A stretch of 64,000 nt of DNA from Colletotrichum lupini (Eukaryota; Ascomycota; Sordariomycetes; Glomerellales; Glomerellaceae): positions 1,674,001-1,738,000 of the forward strand of contig NC_064679.1 in NCBI RefSeq assembly GCF_023278565.1, read 5' to 3'. Both the position numbers and the translations under genes were made by a program. The first letter of the stretch is position 1. Each line of letters opens with the position of its first letter. Positions 11,212 through 22,019 of this stretch are shown here, in pieces. The notes beneath the pieces were generated by a model, which had not been told where the DNA came from, did no database searches, and saw nothing but the letters and a program-made list of their open reading frames with translations.

Positions 11212-13283
11212 ATGGCCACGAACGGCACGTCCAAGCTGGACTGGACCAAGTTCTACAACATCATCGACGGTAAGCTCGAGTCGACAAGCAAGACGAGGAA
11301 CAGCCCGAACCCATCTACCCTCGAGGCCAACCCCGAGGTTCCTCTCTCAACACCCGAAGACGTCGATAGAGCCGTGCAGGCCGCCAAGAGGGCTCAAGAT
11401 GCCTGGTCCGAGACACCGTACGAGGAGCGCCAACAGGCCCTCCTCAAGCTCGGTGAAGCTCTCGAGGCGCACGCTGATGAGTTTGCGCTGATGCTCACCA
11501 AGGAGCAAGGCAAGCCTGTAAGTCATTGGCGTGGGACCGTGATGATCTTGGAACGAGTCGTGTTGACATCTCACGCGTCGCACAGCTTCCTTTCGCACAG
11601 TTCGAGATCGGCGAGGCCGTCAAGCACTTCAAGGGAATGACCAACCTTCCTTTCCCCGAAGAGGTTGTCGACAACAACCCCGATCGCCGCGTTCTCACGA
11701 GATACGTCCCCTTGGGCGTCGCCGTCGGCATCGTTCCCTGGAACTGTAAGTCGTACCACTCCCGTAGTCTTAGTCGATCAACCCGCTAATTTATTACGCC
11801 CAGTCCCCATCCTCCTCGGTATGCCTCCTCCAATCTGAAGCGCCCTGCGCAAGTTTCCAACTAACACGACTCAATAGCTTGCGGCAAGATTGCCCCTGCC
11901 CTCGTCACCGGCAATGCCTTTATTCTGAAGCCTTCGTAATCTCCAGATCCGTTTCTGTTGTCATCTCATACACAAATGCCAGGCACTGACACCGAGTCAC
12001 AATAGTCCTTTCACACCCTACTGTGACCTAAAGCTTGTCGAGCTGGCGCAGCAGTTCTTCCCGCCCGGCATCTTCCAGGCCCTCAGTGGTGATGACAACC
12101 TCGGGCCCTGGTTGACCTCCCACCCTGGCGTGGACAAGGTCAGCTTTACTGGTTCGACGGCAACCGGCAAGCGTGTGATGGAGAGCTGCAGCAAGACCCT
12201 GAAGCGCGTCACTCTGGAGCTGTAAGTGGACGATTTGGGATGAATCTTTTGCGTCCCGCCTCTCCCCGGATGGCAGTGTGGAGTTAGTCGCTGACTCGTG
12301 AAATCGCAGTGGTGGAAACGATGCTGCTATCGTCCTTCCTGATGTCGATGTCAAGGCTGTCGCGCCCAAGGTACGTCAATGTATGCGACGAGATTTAGGA
12401 AATTCAAGCTGACGTATCACAGATTGCCATGCTGGCTCTGTACAACTCTGGCCAGGTACGTAGGAGTTGATTGACAAAAGTCCCATCAAAAGAGCCAAAG
12501 TCGTACAGCCGCTGACATGACACAATTACTATAGGTCTGCATCGCCATCAAGCGCATCTACATCCACGAGGCCATCTACGACGAGCTTGTCGCCGAGATT
12601 GCCACCGCTATCAAGAACCTACCCGTTGGTGATGGACAGCTGGAGGGCACAATGCTCGGCCCCGTTCAAAACCAGATGCAGTTTGAGCGCGTCAAGGAGC
12701 TTCTCAAAGACATTGAGGAGACGAAGCTTAAGGTGGCCGCGGGATCCACCGCGCCCGCTTCCAACGGCAAGGGCTACTTCATCACGCCCACAATGGTTGA
12801 TAACCCGCCCGATAACTCGAGGATTGTCGTCGAGGAACCTTTCGGTGAGTTCATGTTCTCCCGCCACCCAAAGTGAAATTAATGCATGGGCGAACTCAAT
12901 CGCTCAACCCGTCATTGCCCCTCAATCGTGCCGCCCCTCCTTTTTGCAAATGAAAGAACATTGTTCTCCACCGAGGCTAACATGGGGGTATCCCAGGTCC
13001 CGTCTTCCCCGTCCTCAAGTGGAGCGACGAGAAGGAGGTTATTCACCGCGCCAATGACACCCTCATGGGTCTCGGCGCTTCGGTCTGGTCGAAGGACATT
13101 GAGAAGGCACAGAGCGTCGCCAAGAAGCTTAAGGCCGGCAACGTCTGGATCAACACCCACTTGGAGCTGCAGTACGATGCGCCATTTGGCGGTCATAAGC
13201 AGAGCGGTATCGGATACGAGTACGGCGCTGGCGGTCTGAAGGCGTACTGCAACGTGCAGTCCATGTTCATCACAAAGGCATGA
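11212..13283 (+). CDS. Aldehyde dehydrogenase (NAD(P)+-dependent)
   Basis: Nine exons (11212..11517, 11586..11745, 11804..11818, 11878..11935, 12006..12221, 12310..12370, 12423..12455, 12535..12844, 12997..13283) give 481 residues, a normal length for the family. The oxyanion Asn155 is in PWNFPILL, the cofactor site in VSFTGSTATGKRVM, the general base Glu251 in LELGGNDA, and the catalytic nucleophile Cys285 in SGQVCIAIKR. The C-terminus has PFGGHKQSGIGYEYG. It oxidises an aldehyde to an acid. Exon 3 is a 15-nt micro-exon (coding FPILL plus one base) and exon 7 is 33 nt; both are required to keep the motif intact. No N-terminal targeting signal is apparent. With the divergent ADH it can complete an alcohol to acid conversion. 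The specific aldehyde is unknown. Confidence 0.94.
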
Positions 13284-15693
13284 TCTCTTTTTTTAAACTT
13301 ATGATAACCCCCCCTGCATATGCGTTCAAACGATGTAACAAGAAATAAAGATGTCTAAACTCTAAGGTGCTCCTTTTTGTGGAACTTGTACGTTATCAGT
13401 TGCCTCTTAAGTAAGCTAGTTATGTGTCGACTGTCACTGTTACCATCTTTGGGTTTCATCGCCGCGCTTACTGTTGCAACTTGCGAAGAAGATCGGCGTT
13501 ATTGTCTCGAAGCATCTCTTTACGCCCGATGAGCAGCGCCTCGTGGAGTGCGAATCCTTCGGTCCAGACCAGAATCGCATATCTTTCGTAGGCAAATCAT
13601 TATCGGACATTTAATGGAGCTCTTATGGAGCTCTTAGTTCGTTGGTTGCGGGAGCCGGCGAGTTATAACTGCTGCCTTGCGGGTGGGCTCATTTCTCCAA
13701 GGACCCTTGAAGATATTTGATGCAATGCACGTAAGCTAACGCGCAAGGACGGAGATTCTCCGCTGTGATATTCGCAAGTTCGCCATCTAAGTGCGGCGAT
13801 AGTTCCGCAATTGGCAAAGTGGGGTCTGTCAGGTCTACGCTACAGCGAAGTGCAGATTACTCAATGTTCAACAAGTTGCAAAGACCAAAGGTCCAGGAAA
13901 GGCTGGGCAATCGGCAATTGCATCCTTCGCCAAGTTTTGTGAATCAATCCACACCGACCTTGAAACCATGAAGACATGTTGCGTTAGCGGAGGGCTTTCC
14001 GAAACACTAGAGGCCACGAAAGCCAAGCAGCTCGTTTTCTCGCATATACTTCATGACATATATCTCCAGACAATCCACCCATGATTCCCCAAGTTTCGAC
14101 CGTTGCGAAGCCATGCTGAGTTTGCCAACTGAGGCACGAGTGGGCCACACTACGATGATAATTCTAGCAGCTACTCCGCAAAAGACACCCTCACCAAGGA
14201 CGGTTGTCTCAACTGCTGGTTGGATGCTCAGATCGTGTTCAATGAGGTCGAAGTCTTTGGTTATGAGATATTTTTTTTTCGATGATCCTGTAGTTGTGCT
14301 TATTTATGACACTCATGAACTATTGTTCAGAAACATGGGCATGAAGCATATCAATTAAGGGAATTAATACTATTGTTACCGCATTTGGGACATCGCAAGT
14401 CAAACTATATATCTGTAAGTTTACCAAAAGAACTTGCACCATAAAGCTCTAAGTCCAGCCGATTTCTCTTTGCGGTCTCCAGATTGACACCATCGATCTC
14501 GGCGCATACGATCATGCATTCTTTCGTTGTTTAACGGACTAGAGGGACTAAACGAGTTTCAACGGAAGAACGAACAAATAGCAAAATTATTGTAGGTATT
14601 TACGCGAAGATAAAATTTGCTATGAGATCATTGTCCACAATCCCTTACGCAGGTACGGGTAGGTTACTAGGTTTGAGATGGCTACAAGAGTGAGCCGTGG
14701 CAACAATAATGATCAATCAACAAAGAAACAGCCGAAATAAGCATCTCCAAATTCTCATGTTGTCTGAGATGCCCTTGGTCTTATTCAAGTGCGATATGTA
14801 ACTGGCACTCTATCCAAGACCAAATCATCTTGGTGTGTGGGGTGTGGCTGTGCAGTGTAGCGTCCGCTTCTTGACGGGACGGCGCTTACATCAACGCGCG
14901 CGGATACGGAGCACAACTCTGGCGAAGGATGCAGGGATGGCGCCAGAAACGCGCGACTCTACTTTCAAAAAACAATGAGATTGCTGTTTGTTCGTTATCC
15001 TGAATATGCTAGTGGAATGGGATAAGCCTGGGTGCGCTGGGATCTATTCAGCCGGTAGAGGGACTGGAGTCTGCTCGGGCGGGCGATGAACGCGGTGCTC
15101 AGCCACACCCCTCGACTGACGTTTCTTTCTTGCTCCATTTGCCATCATAAGGGTTATTCCCGGAACATAGCTGGCAGCGGAGAATACACACTGAAGTTGA
15201 CGGCCAATCTTCACGCCAAAAGACATGCAGGAATTGTGCTTACGACAGGCAGCAGTAGCAGCAGTTGTAAGAAGCATCCTATCACTGCGGCGCCACACCA
15301 AGTCCGTCCATCATCCTCCGTTTTCACCGGAGACCGATCCGGCTGACGGCTCCGCTAGCCCCCAGCTACAGAGAATCGCCACGGACGACGGAGATGGCTG
15401 CAGCCGTATCGGACAAGCGATCGTACGTTGCTTGGCTCGATCCCGCATCGCAGCGGATAGGTGCAAATTCACGGAACACGCAAATCTTGTATAAGATTAA
15501 GCGACTTGAATGGTGAGATAGACGAGTTTAGTTAGAGCTCAGGTCCATCACAGAACACATTGACAGCACCAGACATCTCTTGATACATACAGAATACGCA
15601 GCGATCGGCATTTGAGACCGACTTTTCACCAGGACCGCCATATACGATACCCATTTCCTTACTTAATCAAACACTTTAGCCTCAACTTTCACA
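13284..15693. other. Long intergenic region
   Basis: 2.4 kb without a supported gene. Moderately AT-rich in places but without RIP signature (CA and TG are common). Frames of 60-100 codons on either strand lack domain content. The promoter of the FAD monooxygenase is at the right edge. Confidence 0.5.
13344..13349 (+). terminator. Candidate AATAAA poly(A) signal of ALDH
   Basis: An exact AATAAA lies about 60 nt after the ALDH stop codon. Position and sequence fit a polyadenylation element, though fungi do not always use the exact hexamer. Confidence 0.4.
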
Positions 15694-17159
15694 ATGACTC
15701 AAGTCGCTATCATTGGAGGCGGTCTGTCCGTATGAACGATCTTAATCTCTGATACCTATTCATGTCTTGACTTACCATTCTCCTAGGGACTCACCCTGGC
15801 CCTTTACCTTCACAAGAGTGGCATCTCCTCCGCAGTCTACGAAGCCAGGCCCAAAGACTTCGTCTCAGGCGGCAACATCGCCCTGTCACCCAACGCCCTC
15901 CGCGTCCTCGACCACATTGGCGTTTACGACACCCTCCGCCCCCAAGGTTTCGCCTTTGAGTCCGTCGCCTTCCTCAACGGCCGTGGCGGCCTCTTGGCCA
16001 AGGTCCTTAACGGCAGCTATGAAGAGTACAACTATCCGGCCCTGCGCATCCGCCGCACCGTCCTCCGCGGCGAGCTGATCCGCCAGCTCGAGCTCCTCGG
16101 GGTGCCGATCCACTACGAGAAGAAGTGCGCCGGCGTTCGCGAGGAGACAGATACCTCGGCGACCGTGGAGTTCGAGGACGGCGAGACCGTGACGGCCGAG
16201 TTCGTCATCGGCGCTGATGGAATTCACTCGCGCGTGCGGTCGTTTGTGCGCCCTAACGGCAGCAAGCCCGTATTCCAGGGCCTTGCTGGTATCTCTGGCA
16301 CCTTCAAGCTCAGCGACTTGCCCGACGTTGACACGGATATGCACTACCCCTGTATGCTTTTCGGCGGCAACGGCTCCTTCGCCGTCATGCCGGCGTCGGC
16401 GGACGGCGATGAGGTTAGCTTCTTTGCGACCTTTGAGGTTGAGGAGCGGCCGCGTGAGGACTGGGCGGCGCTGGACGCCGACAAGGAGACACTGGCGAAA
16501 ATGATTAAGGAGAGGTTCCCCATCGATTCGAGCTGGCCGGAGGTGGTTCGCGCGCTGTGCCACCGGACCCCGACTGAGTCGTTGACTCTCTGGCCGTGAG
16601 TAACATGATTGTCAAACGCTATGATTATGAGTATACTAACGAGAAGATATGTAGCTTCTACTTGCTCTCTGCCAAGGAATCTTGGTCCTCCCCGAGCCGC
16701 CGAGTCCTCCTCATCGGAGACGCAACTCACGGCATGCCCCCAACTGTAAGTGAACCACCACCACCAGTAGAGGATGAAAATATGCTGACAGCTTTCCTAC
16801 AGGGCGGTCAAGGTGGCGCGACTTCCTTTGAGGACGCGGAAACCCTCGCATACACCCTCGCTCACATCAAGGCGCCGCTCTTCAACGACAGCGCCCGCCC
16901 GCAGGTCATCCAAGCGTGGGAAGACCACCGAAAGGACCGCGTGTCCAAGATTGTGAACTTTACCACCCAGAACGGCGACCTGCGCAAGACGTCCACCTCT
17001 TTCATTCACCAGTGGATCAAGGAGATGACCATCTGGGCTTACATCAAGATGGTCGGTCCTCACATGGGCTGCAAGTGGATGTACTCGTACCACGGGGAAA
17101 GCGTTCGCGCTGTTCTCGGCCGTCTGGGAATCGACGAGTCAAAAGCGAAAGCACAGTGA
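15694..17159 (+). CDS. FAD-dependent monooxygenase (aromatic-hydroxylase-like)
   Basis: Four exons (15694..15729, 15787..16595, 16655..16745, 16803..17159) give 430 residues. The N-terminal Rossmann motif reads VAIIGGGLSGLTLALYL (residues 4-20); the second fingerprint GADG is at 154-157; the third, LLIGDATHGMPPTGGQG, is at 300-316 and binds FAD ribityl. This is the layout of salicylate-hydroxylase-like group A flavoprotein monooxygenases, which insert one oxygen atom using NAD(P)H. The first exon has only 36 nt and ends inside the FAD motif; intron 1 was placed to keep GGGLSG-LTLA together. No signal peptide, so probably cytosolic. Its neighbours (cutinase, ALDH) do not fix the substrate; a role in aromatic compound turnover or secondary metabolism is equally possible. 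Confidence 0.9.
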
Positions 17160-18268
17160 GGGGGACTGAAGGCATGAAGCGGACGAGGCGAAGAGATGGA
17201 AGAGTTTCCACCTGTTGGATGTTCACAACTACCCTTTCCTTTGATCTCTTGGCGTTTGTCATTCCATAGACTGTAGAATCTTAGTATCAACATCTTCACT
17301 GAACAGTCGGCTTCTATCTGTTTCAATGCTACCGACAGGTTGCAAGCTACGAGACAAGACCTTGGGCACATCCCTTTCTGCGAGGCATTGGGAGTTAGTT
17401 TATCTTTCTCAGAGCACCAATTGACCATCGTTGAGAAGCGCTAGATCTTTTCTACTCTCCTTCATTCTCGGATACAAAGTAGATGTAGGCCCTCTCGTCA
17501 TATGTCACGAGGCACAGACAGCTGCCAAAGTGGAGTACTTCAGATGGTTGCAATGAGGCACCTGCAAAATCATGGCTAGCCCGACTAGCGCAGGCCTCGA
17601 TGCTACCTCACCCTCCAACTGCTGAAGTTGGTGGCCTTGCATTTCTTCGGCAGTTACCTATTGCGCCTGTGCTCGAGGCTGGAGCTTTGCAAGCCTCGGC
17701 TTGAGACGCTCTTTGATGTCGTCCCATGTGTTTCAAAGACCGATGTCGGTGTTCTTCTCCAGCTTTTTGACATGCATCATCCGACTGCATACGTCAGAAC
17801 CCGCCAATGGTTCATCTAGTCTCTGGCATTAACTCTAGAGTAAATACTGAAATACGACATAGCAAGCTCTCAAAACTAGTAACGGCTGTACATTGCGCCT
17901 TGGATTGAACGTTGCCCCTGAACTCATTCGGGAATCGATGCGGGGTGATCCTACTTCAAGGCCCTATAGACTCAATTATCAGGTATATGCCCTAGTTTAA
18001 GGTGTAAAGCCGTCCTGAAGCGTGCAAACAGACGTGCCTGTTGATGGCAGATGACAACTTCAGCTCTCGGTGAGCCAATCGCATGCGTTGCCCTGGACTG
18101 TCAACTCGACCCATACCTTGGAGCCCTGAGAAACCTGCAAAATCTCCGTGAACATATATTCTAGACCTTTGGCCTGTCTCTTTTTGAGATGAGTGTCTGC
18201 ATCGCATCTGCTTTTTATATTCAAGTCATTCGTTCAACCGAACATTTCACCAAGAGAAATCATCTGAC
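17160..18268. other. Intergenic region with cutinase promoter
   Basis: No gene supported. A TATA-like TTTTTATATT at 18212-18221 sits 48 nt before the cutinase ATG. Confidence 0.45.
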
Positions 18269-19276
18269 ATGTTGCTCTCACTTCCAGCCTGCCGAATGGC
18301 ATTGGTCCTCGCCTTCCTTGGCATGCAGACTGCGTCCTTAGTTCATGGCCTTCCTGCATCGGAGACCGACGTGCTCACGACCGACTTGAAACGAATGACG
18401 CTAGGCTTTCCAGATCTTGAGGAAAGACAAGATATTCCCGACGTTCTGGCGAAGTTTCCTTCTGGTCCACTGAACCAATTTCTCAGAATAATCAGCACTC
18501 TGCCAGCAGGCGCGGCAGCTCTCGACGCAGTCGGACTGGTCTTAACCCCTCTCCAACAGGGCCTCGCGGATTCTGTCGGCATCGACACAACGGAGGATGA
18601 CTTGGAGGAGAATACAGCGTGCGCCGATATCACCGTCATATTTGCTCGGGGCACCACTGAGCCCGGAAACGTCGGACTCGTTACAGGGCCGCCATTTTTC
18701 GATGCTCTCAATCAGCAGCGTGGGACCAAAACCGTTTCGATCCAGGGTGTCGAGTACCCCGCGACCTTTGCTGGGTTCAACAAAAATGGCACCGAGGGTG
18801 TCCCAAGCATGTAAGTTTTCCAAAAGATATCTTTCTTGGGTCGAAGATGGACCAAGCATCGCAAGAGGCGAAAGCTTACTCTAGGCTGCTTAGGGCGAAC
18901 TTCATCAATGAAGCTGCCACAAAGTGCCCGAATACCAAAATTGTAATGTCAGGCTACTCTCAGGGTGCTCTGGTTGTTCGGAGCACTGCAAACACTCTTC
19001 CGGCGGCTACCATGGCCAAGATCAACTCTGTTTTGACATTTGGGGATCCTGGCAACCCGAACGCCGTTACGGGCGCTGAGGGCAAAACTAAGATCATCTG
19101 CCATGAAAATGATGCTGTTTGCAGTGGAGGCTTTATCACTGTCGACCATTTGACGTATGCTGAAGATGCGGACGCTGCTGCTCAATTTGTCTTGCAGATG
19201 GCAAGTGGTAAGTAGAAGACCTATCTTAGAAAGAATAGTTTATGAATGCTAATGAGGCTGACTTCTTCTAGCGTGA
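18269..19276 (+). CDS. Cutinase (secreted serine esterase)
   Basis: Exons 18269..18810 and 18885..19207 plus a tiny last exon 19272..19276 give 289 residues; if the last intron (GTAAGT...CTAG) is retained the frame stops at 19215 with 290 residues. A hydrophobic signal peptide fills about residues 1-28. The family start CADITVIFARGTTEPGNVG is present. The nucleophile Ser206 lies in GYSQG, followed by CHENDAVCSGG with Asp257 and by His269 in VDHLTY, so the triad is complete. Cysteines flanking these sites match the cutinase disulfides. The protein is expected outside the cell and hydrolyses cutin or related esters. A propeptide-like stretch of about 90 residues before the catalytic domain is longer than in the shortest cutinases. 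Confidence 0.93.
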
Positions 19277-20096
19277 GCTGAGTTGTATTTCGACATGGCT
19301 GTGTGAAGGACGACAAGGCATGCTCGGATGATGGACCAGCTCGCGCTCTACTACCTTACTTGTGCCGTTTCACCACGTCTCATTTTATTTTTGCATGGTG
19401 TCGAAGAAGGCTGTATTATTTTTGTCAACCCGCTCGAGCTGAGACTATCGTCTCGAGGACGAAAACCGTTGCGACATTACTATAATAGCCCTCACAGACC
19501 ATGCCTCAATAGACACCAATCTAAAGTCTGTGTCAACATCTATTAGCCTTTTTGCACGAGTCAACCAGCCATCATGGTGACTGAATACCAACGTCTAATA
19601 GAATCTCCTAAACGGGAAGAGATCGTGAAAGAGGTCGGGATGCCCCCCGCACTAAACGGCATGTAAGCGGGTCCCGAACCATTGAAGCCCCTCGATGGCC
19701 CAATTGGAGAGACTTTGAGACAAGGACAGGCGATGACGCGATCCCGCGGCGCAAATCCGCCATCACCACGGTGTCACTCTGCACACGTTTTGATATGACG
19801 AGATTTTCTCGACTGCAGTGGCCCGGCCATTACTTCGCGGTAATGCATTCGAAATCCCGATCCAAAGGGCCGGGTCGAAATCCTTCATGAGTTTGAAATA
19901 TCTCTCCCAACCTCAAACAACATTGGACACTCAACTTGCGAATCTCCAACTTTCTAGACGGGAGAGGGGTGACTGATAAGCGACTGAGACCGTACTGGAC
20001 CACTGATACCGTCTGATCTTGGCAGGATCATTGACTTATCAAATCCTCCGCCCCCTCGCGTTCACATTGCACCATTCTACAAAGCCCGTCGCCACA
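19277..20096. other. Intergenic region
   Basis: Contains the 3' flank of the cutinase and the promoter of the permease; no supported gene. Small frames around 19.3-19.5 kb are chance. Confidence 0.5.
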
Positions 20097-21677
20097 ATGT
20101 CACGATATAGAGCTTACGACAAGGACAGCGATGACGTTCCTGTCATCGAGGACGCACGCGTCGGCCGCGCAGGCTATACCGATGACTCTACTTCAGCGGA
20201 CGCTGACTTCGCGGCCATTGACCCGCACAGCGGCGTTAAGCGAGGCCTCAAGACGCGGCACCTCAGCATGATGGCTCTGGCGGGCATCATCGGGCCGGGT
20301 CTCCTGATCGGTGCGGGCGGCGCGCTCTCCAACGGCGGGCCCGCCGCCCTGCTCATCGGATTTGGCGTCATTGGTGTCATTGCGTTTAGCATTATGCAGA
20401 GCTTGGGCGAGTTGACGACGTTGTATCCTAGCGGTGGTGCTTTCACTGGGCTGGCTGATCGGTTTGTCGACAAGGCTTTCGGTGTTGCGCTGGGTTGGAA
20501 TTACTACATCATCTGGATGTGTGTCTTGGCCAATGAGTACAACGTGCTGTCGAGCATTTTCGTCTTCTGGAGTGACAAAGTGCCGCTGTGGGGTTACTTC
20601 CTGATCTTCTGGGTATGCATTTTTCTATGAACATCTTGGAGAACAACGCCGCTAATATGCACTCAGACACTCTTCCTTGGCTTCCAACTGCTCGGAGTCG
20701 AGGCGTTCGGAGAGGCTGAGTTCTGGTTGGCTTTGCTGAAGTTAATTGGCTTGGTTGCATACTTTCTCTTCTGCTCCACATTCTACGCCGGTGTTGAGTC
20801 TGTCGCCGTCGCCGCCACCGAGACCAAGAATCCTCGGGTCGCCGTGCCACTCGCGATTCGCCAGGTGTTCTGGCGCATTATCTTCATCTACATGGGCTCT
20901 GCCTTCTTCTTCGGCCTTACATGCCCGGCTAATGCCGACGAGCTCGTGAACGGGGGCTCCCGAGCCGTGAAGAGTCCCATGACGGTGGCTATCCAGAACG
21001 CCGGCTGGGAAGGGGGCGTGCACTTGATTAACGCCTTCATCTTTGTTACATGCTTATCAGCGTGCAACTCGTCCATCTACATCGGATCTCGCACCCTTCT
21101 GTACATGGGACAGGATAAGAAGGCGCCCAAGATCTTAGGTAGGACTGATAGCCGGGGTGTCCCCATCCCGGCTATCGTGTTCACCAACCTGTGTGGCGCG
21201 CTGTCCATGATGAACATTAGCACAGGCGCTAGCAAGGCGTACTCGTACATCGTTAATCTCAGCGGTGTCTCGACTTTCCTCGTCTGGGGTTCCATCTCTT
21301 TCATCCACATCCGATTCAGACAAGCGTGGAAGGCTCAGGGCCATGCGGAGAGTTCACTGCCATTCGTTTCGTTATGGTATCCGTGGAACGCCTACTTCGG
21401 TTTGGCGGCAAACATTTTTCTGGCTATTGTACAAGGTTGGACCACCCTTGCACCATTCGATGCTGGATCATTTGTCGATGCTTACATCTTGTTACCCTTG
21501 TTTCCCATAATTTGGTTTGGATACAAGTTCTGGTATAAGACGCATTTCTGGAGGGTGGGCGAGATTGATCTGATGTCCGGTCGCCGACGCGATCTGGATG
21601 AGTCGCGAGAAATTGAGACTGGAGAACGTGACTTGGACAGGCTACCTTGGTGGAGGCAGTTGCTCAAGAGCTTTTGA
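20097..21677 (+). CDS. Amino-acid permease (APC/YAT type) with internal deletion
   Basis: Exons 20097..20612 and 20667..21677 give 508 residues. The start LKTRHLSMMALAGIIGPGLLIGAG is typical of the yeast/fungal amino-acid transporter family; further matches are SLGELTTLYPSGGAF, FYAGVESVAVAATETKNPRVAVPLA, and WRVGEIDLMSGRR before the C-terminus. These are polytopic plasma-membrane proton symporters for amino acids. Where the family has the end of one membrane helix, an extracellular or loop part with a conserved tryptophan-rich region, and the beginning of the next helix, this protein jumps from LLKLIGLVAYFL directly to FCSTFYAGVES. About 40 residues appear to be missing near base 20760. There is no intron there and the frame stays open. 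It may be non-functional or altered in topology. The 3' end lies only about 150 bp from the RIPped LTR element. Confidence 0.85.
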
Positions 21678-21828
21678 AGCCATCAGATGGATCATGGACT
21701 TCGGTATCAACTCGAAGAATGGGCGTTTCGGAAAGATGGCTGTATTTAGTTAGACACTGTCCGTTAAAAGGAATGCTGTGCCCTTTTTAATAATTTTAAA
21801 ATTCCGGTAGGATAAGGGATGCAGTAAG

Positions 21829-22019
21829 GACAACTATCGTAGAGTCATTATAAGGGCATCGACGTATATAAAAAAACCGGTTATTTATTAAAAATAAGAA
21901 ATAGGTACAAAGCTCGCTCTAATATAGAGGGTACGAGCGAAGTAGGCCTTAGTAATTATATAACTAAGGTTACGTAACGTATAATAAGGCTATAAATAGT
22001 TAAAACTATTATAATATAC
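21829..22019. repeat. Left long terminal repeat
   Basis: Aligns directly with 30414..30611. Shared cores include GGTTATTTATTAAAAATAAG and GAAGTAGGCCTTAGTAATTA. Most differences are C/T or G/A transitions, as expected from RIP. Confidence 0.85.

Noticed and set aside
15886..16563. 225-codon minus-strand frame
   Set aside because: Antisense of the FAD monooxygenase exon 2, whose motifs and splice sites are clear on the plus strand.
21834..21841. CTATCGTA, also at 30612-30619, as LTR target duplication
   Set aside because: The left copy lies within the part homologous to the right LTR (all differences are transitions), so it is LTR sequence; the match is probably chance.
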